A DNA stretch of 49,964 nt, from positions 1 to 49,964 of the forward strand of contig JAQAJI010000006.1 of NCBI GenBank assembly GCA_028278665.1, read 5' to 3'. Below the pieces are notes generated by a model. It searched no databases and was not told the origin of the DNA. It was given only the letters and a program-made list of their open reading frames with translations. This document shows positions 40,454 through 49,964 of this stretch, piece by piece; the stretch's first letter is position 1; each line of letters starts with the position of its first letter. Source of the DNA: Candidatus Rariloculus versatilis (GTDB lineage Bacteria > Pseudomonadota > Gammaproteobacteria > Steroidobacterales > Rariloculaceae). The position numbers and the translations under genes are program-made.

Positions 40454-41374
40454 TCAGGTGGGTTCGATCGCACGCAGATGGCGTGCGGCGGCGATCCAGG
40501 CGCCAGCCCAGCCGAGCGCGGCTCCACCGCCGACGAGAATGACGGTGTCGCGCCAGCCGAGTCCCATGAGCGTGTAGACGCTTGCGTAGAGTTCGGCGAG
40601 TGCTCTTGCGGGCGCCTCGAGCAACGCGAGTGCGGCTGCGACGAGCAGTGCCGCGATGAGAGCGCCGGCCAGACCGTAGCAGAAGCCGAGATAGAGGAAG
40701 GGCCTGCGAATGAAGCCGTCGCTGCCGCCGACGAGCTTCATGACCTCGATCTCGGTGCTGCGATTGTTGATCTCGAGCCTGATCGTGTTGCCGATCACGA
40801 GGACGACCGCGAGCGCGACCAGCGCCGACACGATGTCGACGGTGCGTTCGACGAGCTCGAGCATGGCCCTGAGTCGTGCGACCCACTCCGTGTCGAGCTG
40901 TACCTGCGCCGTTTCCTCCAGAGCGTCGAGCGATTCGGCCAGCGCTTGCATCTCGTCAACGGCGGTTTGCTCGGGCCTTACGACGAGCGTGTGCGGCAGC
41001 GGGTTGTCCTCGAGCGCGTCGAGCGCTTCGCCGAAGCCCGATTGCGCCCTGAAGTCCTCCAGCGCATCCGCGCGGCTGATGAATTCAACCTGATCGACAT
41101 CGGCTCGGGCATCGATTTCGCTCGCGAGCTCGCGAGCGCGCTCCTCGGTCACGGCGTCGTCGAGATACACGGTGAAGTCCGCGGCGCCCTCCCAGGAACC
41201 GCTGAGCGCACCGACATTGGTCAGGAACACTCGCATTCCCGCCGGCAGCGCGAGGGCGATCGCGATCACGAGCACGGTCAGCAGGCTGCCGAGCGGGTGG
41301 CGCAGAAGCCTGCCGAGAGCGCCGCTGAGGTTCTGCGCGTGCAGGCGGAAGTAGCGTGTCGTGGCCTCAATCAC
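40454..41374 (-). CDS. ftsX: Cell division protein FtsX
   Basis: HPLGSLLTVLVIAIALALPAGMRVFLTN, NTIRLEINNRSTEIEVMKLVGGSDGFIRRPFLYLGFCYG; overlaps ftsE. Confidence 0.94.
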   Translation of the reverse strand: MIEATTRYFRLHAQNLSGALGRLLRHPLGSLLTVLVIAIALALPAGMRVFLTNVGALSGSWEGAADFTVYLDDAVTEERARELASEIDARADVDQVEFISRADALEDFRAQSGFGEALDALEDNPLPHTLVVRPEQTAVDEMQALAESLDALEETAQVQLDTEWVARLRAMLELVERTVDIVSALVALAVVLVIGNTIRLEINNRSTEIEVMKLVGGSDGFIRRPFLYLGFCYGLAGALIAALLVAAALALLEAPARALAELYASVYTLMGLGWRDTVILVGGGAALGWAGAWIAAARHLRAIEPT

Positions 41375-42110
41375 GGTATCGGGACCCGTGGCGGTCGGGG
41401 GAGGTCGAGTGAGGCGTTGTCGGCCGATGGGGTTGCGAACCACCCGGCGCAAGGCCGTCCGCGGCGATCTCTCCGGCAACGAGCCTGATCGTTCGGTGCC
41501 CGAGGTGTTCGACGAGCTTCAGGTCGTGCGTCGCGATCAACAGCGTCACGCCGACCTCGTTGAAGCGCTCGAGCAGGCGCATGATTTCGAGCGAGAGTTC
41601 CGGGTCGAGGTTGCCGGTCGGCTCGTCGGCGATGACGACGTCGGGGCGGCTTGCGACCGCCCGCGCGATGCCGACGCGCTGCTGCTCGCCCGTGGACAGC
41701 GTGATCGGTGCGTCCCGCTCGCGGCCGCGCAGTCCCACCTGGTCGAGCGCGGCGCGCACGCGCCGGCCCGTCTCGCGCGGACCGAAGCCCGCGATCACGA
41801 GCGGCAGGGCGACGTTGTCGAAAACCGTGCGGTCGTGAAGCAGCTTGTGATCCTGAAAGACGACCCCGATGCGGCGGCGGAAGCCGGGAACGCTCCGGCG
41901 CGAAACCCCGGCGGTGTTGCGGCGGTTTACGATCACGGCGCCGCGAGTCGGCCGCTCGATCAGGGCGATGAGCTTCAGAAGCGTGCTCTTGCCCGCGCCC
42001 GACGGCCCGGTCAGGAACGCCATTTCCCCGCGTTCGAGAGCGAAGCTGATGCCGCCAAGCGCCTCTCGCCCGTTCGGGTATCGCTTGTAGACGTCCTCGA
42101 AGCGAATCAC
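41367..42110 (-). CDS. ftsE: Cell division ATP-binding protein FtsE
   Basis: MIRFEDVYKRYPNGREAL, LTGPSGAGKSTLLKLI, LSTGEQQRVGIARAV, VIADEPTGNLD. Confidence 0.95.
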   Translation of the reverse strand: MIRFEDVYKRYPNGREALGGISFALERGEMAFLTGPSGAGKSTLLKLIALIERPTRGAVIVNRRNTAGVSRRSVPGFRRRIGVVFQDHKLLHDRTVFDNVALPLVIAGFGPRETGRRVRAALDQVGLRGRERDAPITLSTGEQQRVGIARAVASRPDVVIADEPTGNLDPELSLEIMRLLERFNEVGVTLLIATHDLKLVEHLGHRTIRLVAGEIAADGLAPGGSQPHRPTTPHSTSPDRHGSRYRD

Positions 42111-43027
42111 GCGGCGCGCTCTCCGATCAGTGCATCTGCAAACTCGCGAGCGCTGAAGACCGCGAAATCCTCGATGGCTTCACCGACCGCGACGAAGCGG
42201 ATCGGCAAGGCGAGCTTGCGGGCGATCGCGATCACGATGCCGCCTTTGGCCGTGCCGTCGAGCTTCGTGATCGCAAGCCCCGTGACCCCGAGCCTGGCGT
42301 TGAACCGTTCGGCCTGCACGAGAGCGTTTTGTCCCTGGCTTGCGTCAATCACGAGCAGGGTCTCGTGCGGCGCGTACGGATCGAAGCGCGCGATCACGCG
42401 GCGAATCTTCGCAAGTTCGTCCATGAGTCCGGCATCGGTATACAGGCGGCCGGCGGTGTCGGCGATGACGATGTCGGCGTGCCGCGCCCCGGCGGCCGCT
42501 AGCGCATCGTGGACGACGGCCGCGGGGTCGGCGCGGTCGGCCTGGCTCACGACCGTGGCGCCGGCGCGCCGGCCCCACTCGGCGAGCTGCTCGACCGCGG
42601 CCGCGCGAAACGTGTCGGCCGCTGCGATCACGACCGAGCGCCCTTCAGCGGCGAAGCGGTGTGCGAGCTTGCCTACGGTGGTCGTCTTTCCGGTTCCGTT
42701 GACTCCGACGGCGAGAATGACGAAGGGCCTTGCGCCGGTCGGAATGGCGAGCGGCTGCGCGAGCGGGTCGAGCAGCTCGACGATCGTGGTGCGCAGCGCT
42801 TCGACCCCATCGCTGCCGTTTCTGGCGGAGCGCTCAACGGCATCGATCAGCGAGCGCGTCGCCTCGACGCCGACATCGGCGAGCAGCAGTTCGGTCTCGA
42901 GCGCTTCAAGCGTGTCGTCGTCGATCGCGCCGGAAAAGAGCGTCGGCAAGTCGCCGGACAGCCAGGCCCTGCCCCGGTTGATGCGGGACTTGAGCCTGCC
43001 GAAGAAGCCGCTGTCGTCTGGAGACAT
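42107..43027 (-). CDS. ftsY: Signal recognition particle receptor FtsY
   Basis: FVILAVGVNGTGKTTTVGKLAHRF, IVIADTAGRLYTDAGLMDEL, ITKLDGTAKGGIVIAIARKLALPIRFVAVGE. Confidence 0.96.
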   Translation of the reverse strand: MSPDDSGFFGRLKSRINRGRAWLSGDLPTLFSGAIDDDTLEALETELLLADVGVEATRSLIDAVERSARNGSDGVEALRTTIVELLDPLAQPLAIPTGARPFVILAVGVNGTGKTTTVGKLAHRFAAEGRSVVIAAADTFRAAAVEQLAEWGRRAGATVVSQADRADPAAVVHDALAAAGARHADIVIADTAGRLYTDAGLMDELAKIRRVIARFDPYAPHETLLVIDASQGQNALVQAERFNARLGVTGLAITKLDGTAKGGIVIAIARKLALPIRFVAVGEAIEDFAVFSAREFADALIGERAA

Positions 43028-43140
43028 CGAGCCGCTGACCACCAAAACGACCTTGACGATGTGGGGGGCGCACGCGCCGGCCGTCATGCGCCGGCCAGGT
43101 CGATTATACGTCCGGCGGGATGGCCCTTGCCCGCCACGCG

Positions 43141-43320
43141 CGCCGCCGGCAGTGGTTCCCTATGTCGCCGTTTGCGTGCGTGTGGAGGTCGGCCGAGGAT
43201 CGGCGACCGCAGCTCACGTTTACCTCGCCGATGGCGTACGTGTGCGGGGCGGGCCTGAAAACCGGGGACCAAGCTACGTAACGATGCGCCGTCCGCGTGC
43301 GTGTGGGGGTCGGGCTCACT
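43141..43320. repeat. Three imperfect ~60-bp tandem repeat units upstream of ftsY
   Basis: Phase-matched blocks CGCCGTTTGCGTGCGTGTGGAGGTCGGC, CGCCGATGGCGTACGTGTGCGGGGCGGGC, CGCCGTCCGCGTGCGTGTGGGGGTCGGGC spaced ~60-61 bp. Confidence 0.65.
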
Positions 43321-44704
43321 CGAAGCTGAATATGTCCTCTTCCTCCGGACGCTGCATACCCTCCTCGTGATGCCGTTCCCAGATCTGCGCCCAGGGACGG
43401 CCGAACGTATCCGGCAACGTGTACTGAAAAGTCTGGCCCGGTGCGATCGGCGTCGCGACCCCTTCGACCGGGAAGATCTGCGGTACGCATTCCATGAACA
43501 GGAACGGATCGCCTTCGTTGAGCTCGAACTGCTTGTCGAGGTAATGGACGATGCGCACGGGCTCCACGAAGACTTCCTCGTCATACAGCACGATTTCGTG
43601 CCGCAAGCCGATGAATTCCCCGTTCCCGTTCTCGCGCGGCGTGTAGACTTCGATCGTCTGCAGCGCGTTGCTGAACTCGTGTTGGCCGTGGGAGATCCAG
43701 CCCTGGATGTTGGACGTCCAGGCAATGAGTGCGGCGCCGTCCCAGAACCCGATCGTGTCGCCAAGCCACTGCGGCACGTCCGCGCCGAGCCGCGGGACGA
43801 CGCCGGATTCGTCGAACTCGCGGCCGATGTGGATCTGCGTGACGAGCGTCTTTGCGGCATTTCGAATGTCGAGAATGAGTTCCGGAGTCATCACGATGCT
43901 GGACTGGCCTCCGCCATACTGGGAAATGCGGCGCATGTAGCCTTCGGGCCAGCAATACGCACCCGGCCACTGCGCGGAGTTATTGCCCGAGTAGTGGTAC
44001 ATCTGTTGGACGAGGCGCCGCTGGTACTCCGGCGTGAGCAGCGACAGATAGGTGGGGATCTGCAGGACGGCGCCGTAGATCCAGCTTGCGTTCTTCTCGC
44101 GCTGGCGCAGGTAGCGGCCGTTGAAGTCGGGCAGAGTTGCCTGCGTGTATTGCGTCGGGCCGCCGCGCTCGCGCGCTTCGGCGAGCAGCGCCCGGTAGTG
44201 CTCGGGGGCCGTTGCAAACCCGTAGGGGCTAACGATCTCCTCACGCGGATAGTCGCGATCGCAATAGCCCCAGGCCGCCGATGCCGGCGGATCGTCACCG
44301 ATCAGGGGAACCTCATACGCGCCCCAGATCTGTTCGAGACCGACCGTGGAGTTGCAGCGGTAATAGCGCGGGTCGGACCAGAGCGCCTCATCGAGATAGA
44401 AGTCGTCGGTTGTGAAGATGTCGATCGGCAGCGGTTCGATGCCGGGCGGCGTCGCGCCGTCCCTGGCGGCGTAGATGGGCATGTTGTCTTCGGGCACGCC
44501 CGGACCGATTTCGTAGCCCTTGCCTTCGGAGCCGACAATATCGTCCCCCCGAAGAGGGTCCGGCGCGCCCCGCCCGATGCTGGTCTGGGACCAGCCGTTC
44601 GCCATTGCCATCAGGCACGCGAAGGCAGAAAGGCCGGCGACCCATTCGGTGCGGCGGCGTGCGCTCTCCACGCGCCAGTGCTTCAGTTTCCTGTTGTTGG
44701 ACAT
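43316..44704 (-). CDS. Hypothetical exported protein (462 aa)
   Basis: Signal-like segment WVAGLSAFACLMAMANGWSQ; long uninterrupted ORF with balanced composition; no specific family recognised. Confidence 0.75.
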   Translation of the reverse strand: MSNNRKLKHWRVESARRRTEWVAGLSAFACLMAMANGWSQTSIGRGAPDPLRGDDIVGSEGKGYEIGPGVPEDNMPIYAARDGATPPGIEPLPIDIFTTDDFYLDEALWSDPRYYRCNSTVGLEQIWGAYEVPLIGDDPPASAAWGYCDRDYPREEIVSPYGFATAPEHYRALLAEARERGGPTQYTQATLPDFNGRYLRQREKNASWIYGAVLQIPTYLSLLTPEYQRRLVQQMYHYSGNNSAQWPGAYCWPEGYMRRISQYGGGQSSIVMTPELILDIRNAAKTLVTQIHIGREFDESGVVPRLGADVPQWLGDTIGFWDGAALIAWTSNIQGWISHGQHEFSNALQTIEVYTPRENGNGEFIGLRHEIVLYDEEVFVEPVRIVHYLDKQFELNEGDPFLFMECVPQIFPVEGVATPIAPGQTFQYTLPDTFGRPWAQIWERHHEEGMQRPEEEDIFSFE

Positions 44705-44789
44705 GACACCCTCCCGACGAGATTCGCGCCTGAGTCCGGGCTTTATCGAGACTTTGAAAACCGTCAGGCAATAGTAAGCCCGAATTCCG

Positions 44790-45515
44790 TCACAGCGGCA
44801 GGAAAACGAAGTTGTTGATGTAGTCTGCCCTGACTGCCGGTTGACGGTGACGGGATTTCGGGTCGAACGCTTCTATCCCGACGAGCGAACCCTTGTCGAC
44901 AAAATGCGCGGAGTAAGCGAACGCGGCGACCTCGGCGATACACTGCTCTATCGACCGTCCGGTATGGCGTTCTTCCAGTTCGATCTGCAGTATCGGCCTG
45001 CAGCGGGCGATCGTGGCGCGCGCGCCTTGAAGGACCTGAGCCTCGGCGCCCTCGACATCGATCTTGATGAACCCCACGTCCTGAAGGCCAAGGGAGTCGA
45101 GCATGCGAACGGCTACGCGTACTTTGCCGTGCGGGATGTTGGCCTTACGAGGATGAAGCGACCCACCGGAGCGGGACAACTTGCGGCCGCGCCTGGGAAG
45201 GAACAACTCCGCCTGACCATCCCGGTCCGAAAGAGCGATCGCGTGGGGAGTGACGTTGCCGGGCAGTGCCCGCTTGAGCCACGCGAAGGCCACCGGGTTT
45301 GGCTCGAAGGCGTGAACGTGGGACGCGAGCCCCGACAGCACGCGTGCATACACGCCCTTGTGGGCGCCGACATCCACGGCAACGCGACCGGCGGGCACGA
45401 TGTCGGCCAGGACACGCAACTCCGCCTCGCCCCGGTTCATGTGCTTGTTCACCAGATAGCGCGCGTAGAGTTCGGCGGGGATCAGCCGGAACTTGAGCCA
45501 CTCGCCGACCGTCAT
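44790..45515 (-). CDS. FkbM family methyltransferase
   Basis: VAVDVGAHKGVYARVLSGLASHVHAFEPNP, VGFIKIDVEGAEAQVLQGARATIARCRPILQIE. Confidence 0.92.
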   Translation of the reverse strand: MTVGEWLKFRLIPAELYARYLVNKHMNRGEAELRVLADIVPAGRVAVDVGAHKGVYARVLSGLASHVHAFEPNPVAFAWLKRALPGNVTPHAIALSDRDGQAELFLPRRGRKLSRSGGSLHPRKANIPHGKVRVAVRMLDSLGLQDVGFIKIDVEGAEAQVLQGARATIARCRPILQIELEERHTGRSIEQCIAEVAAFAYSAHFVDKGSLVGIEAFDPKSRHRQPAVRADYINNFVFLPL

Positions 45516-45519
45516 CGCC

Positions 45520-47985
<2,466 letters not shown>

Positions 47986-48084
47986 AGGCAGACTCGGGCA
48001 GCCGAACAGCATCTCGGAAGCATCGGCGCGTGGATTCTCCAGGGCGTTGCTCCTGATGAATGCAGCTTCGGACGACGCAGGGAA

Positions 48085-49827
48085 ATGACCACACGAATAC
48101 ATCACGCGGCGCTTCTGGCCATTTCGCTTGCGGTCATCCTTTCCTGGCTCAGCGGTGCGGGTGCAGCGGAGCCGGTACGAGCGACCGAGCGGATGGTCGT
48201 TGCAGCGAATCCGCATGCCGCAGCAGCAGGGGTCCGCATCCTGCATGCCGGCGGCAGCGCAGTCGATGCGGCCATCGCGGTGCAGCTCGTGCTGTCGCTC
48301 GTGGAACCGCAGTCGTCGGGAGTCGGCGGCGGTGCGTTCATGCTCGTGCACGACATGCGCGACGACTCGGGCGAGCCCGCCGAAATTGTCGCGTATGAGG
48401 GCCGTGAGACGGCGCCCGCCGCGGCAACGCCCGACATGTTCCTCGACAGCAACGGCCGGGAGGCGTCGTTCCCTTCCGTCGCCGCCGGCGGCCTCGCGGT
48501 GGGGGTGCCGGGCGCCATGCGCATGCTTGAGCGTGCGCATCGGGATCACGGCAGGCTGCCATGGGCGGAGCTCTTCGTACCTGCGATGGAGCTCGCCGAG
48601 GGCGGTTTCGAGATCTCGCCGCGACTGTATTTCCTGCTCGACCGGTTTCGGGGTTTCGCGCAGGCTGAACGGTTCCTGGCATATTTCTACGACGAGGACG
48701 GCGAGCCTCGCAAGACCGGTTTCCGGCTGGTCAATACGGAATACGCGGGGACGCTGCGCCTGCTTGCCGCGCAGGGCGCCGACGCGATGTATACGGGGGA
48801 ACTCGCCGGGCGGATCGTCGAGGCCGTCACGAACAATACGGTTCGTCCGGGTGGCATGACCCTCGACGATCTCGCGGCCTACGAAGCTCGAACCACGACG
48901 GCGCTGTGTTCGCCCTACCGGCAGTGGCAGGTTTGCGGGCCGCGCCCGCCATCCTCGGGCGGTATCGCCGTTCAGCAGATTCTCGGGATCCTCGAGGCCT
49001 ACGATGACACCGGTCTGACGGGCGATCCCGTGCAGTCCATTCACCTGGTCGCCGAGGCGAGCCGGCTCGCCTTCGCCGACCGCAATCTCTACCTGGGGGA
49101 TCCGGATTTCGTCGATGTGCCTGTCGCGGCGCTGCTGAACCCCGGGTATCTCGGCAGTCGCGCGGCGCTGATCGACCCGGGCCAAGCGCTGCAGAACGTT
49201 TCCGCCGGTTCGCCGCAGCCCGACCTTGCGTGGAGCTTCGCGCCGGGCATGCCGACGGAGGTCGAGTCAACGAGCCATTTCTCGATCGTTGACCGCTTCG
49301 GCGACGCCGTGTCGATGACGACGACCGTGCAGAGCGCTTTCGGCAGCCAGCTCATGGTCGGCGGATTCATCCTCAACAACCAGCTTACGGACTTCTCCTT
49401 CGTGCCGGAAGTCGATGGCAGGCCCGTTGCGAACCGGCCCGAACCCGGCAAGCGGCCGCTGAGCAGCATGTCGCCGAGCCTCGTTTACGACGCGGACGGG
49501 CGGCTGCGCCTTCTGATCGGCTCCCCCGGAGGCACACGGATCATCAACTATGTAGCCCAGGCCATCGTCGCCGTGCTCGACAATGGGCTCAATATCCAGG
49601 ATGCCGTGGCCGAGCCGCACTTCGTGGCGCAGGATCGCTTGCTCGAACTTGAGCGAGAGACTGCCGTGCTCGAACATGCGGACGCGCTGCGGGCACTTGG
49701 CCACAACGTGGCGCCACGCACGCTGAACAGCGGGCTGCACGGCATCGCGATCGATTACAGCGAGGACGGGCGGGCGATCTTTGGCGGTGCGGACCCGCGC
49801 CGCGAAGGTGTGGCGATCGGCGACTGA
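48085..49827 (+). CDS. ggt: Gamma-glutamyltransferase
   Basis: Signal peptide, HAGGSAVDAAIAVQLVLSLVEPQSSGVGGGAFML, catalytic STSHFSIVD, LIGSPGGTRII. Confidence 0.94.
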   Translation: MTTRIHHAALLAISLAVILSWLSGAGAAEPVRATERMVVAANPHAAAAGVRILHAGGSAVDAAIAVQLVLSLVEPQSSGVGGGAFMLVHDMRDDSGEPAEIVAYEGRETAPAAATPDMFLDSNGREASFPSVAAGGLAVGVPGAMRMLERAHRDHGRLPWAELFVPAMELAEGGFEISPRLYFLLDRFRGFAQAERFLAYFYDEDGEPRKTGFRLVNTEYAGTLRLLAAQGADAMYTGELAGRIVEAVTNNTVRPGGMTLDDLAAYEARTTTALCSPYRQWQVCGPRPPSSGGIAVQQILGILEAYDDTGLTGDPVQSIHLVAEASRLAFADRNLYLGDPDFVDVPVAALLNPGYLGSRAALIDPGQALQNVSAGSPQPDLAWSFAPGMPTEVESTSHFSIVDRFGDAVSMTTTVQSAFGSQLMVGGFILNNQLTDFSFVPEVDGRPVANRPEPGKRPLSSMSPSLVYDADGRLRLLIGSPGGTRIINYVAQAIVAVLDNGLNIQDAVAEPHFVAQDRLLELERETAVLEHADALRALGHNVAPRTLNSGLHGIAIDYSEDGRAIFGGADPRREGVAIGD

Positions 49828-49964
49828 CGGTCCGCGCGCCGGCGTGCGCCTGCACGCAAGAGACAAGCGAGGGTTTCGCAGGCTCCTAGCCCGGATCCGT
49901 CACCGATTGTGCCGCTGGACGGGATTTGACGTTGGAGGCGGTTGTTCCGGGGAGCCGGCCGTCG

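Noticed and set aside
41361-43370. 669-aa plus-strand ORF
   Set aside because: Antisense to ftsE and ftsY, Ser/Ala/Arg-rich translation without domains.
49875-49884. GCAGGCTCCT near the window end resembling a repeat-element terminus
   Set aside because: Only ~10 bp match and no partner terminus or internal core within the window; cannot be distinguished from chance.

Overview
High-GC proteobacterial (most likely gammaproteobacterial) chromosomal segment, gene-dense. The housekeeping backbone reads: topA (5' end only) - smg - dprA / def - fmt - rsmB - DUF4390 - ntrY-like - ntrX-like / SPOR protein - argS - priA / HNH nuclease - fructosamine kinase-like. At the far end it reads: msrA - gltD - gltB / pdsR-like response regulator - Mpo1-like - rpoH - ftsX - ftsE - ftsY, FkbM methyltransferase - srkA / rsmD - coaD - ggt. 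Two accessory stretches interrupt the backbone. The first (~16.3-20.1 kb) holds an XRE/ImmA-type regulator overlapping a PIN-domain gene, a divergent small Arg-rich ORF, a GNAT gene and a truncated endonuclease/exonuclease/phosphatase relic. The second (~20.2-25.8 kb) is a tight minus-strand operon: SDR::sterol-reductase-like chimera, DUF1214, sulfotransferase, SDR, SRPBCC, class II aldolase. Most notable signals: (i) a two-copy ~160-190 bp inverted-repeat element, with a copy abutting the start of dprA and another abutting a sensor kinase; (ii) a NtrY-like kinase split by one in-frame TAA followed directly by ATG; (iii) a perfect CIRCE operator upstream of rpoH; (iv) an SDR fused to the C-terminal tail of an ERG4/ERG24-type reductase; (v) a near-symmetrical bidirectional promoter/operator in the XRE-PIN island; (vi) dedicated-sortase-system kinase and response-regulator genes separated by ~7.4 kb with no sortase in view. 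No tRNA, rRNA or CRISPR was recognised. All calls are from reading sequence and motifs; no searches were run.
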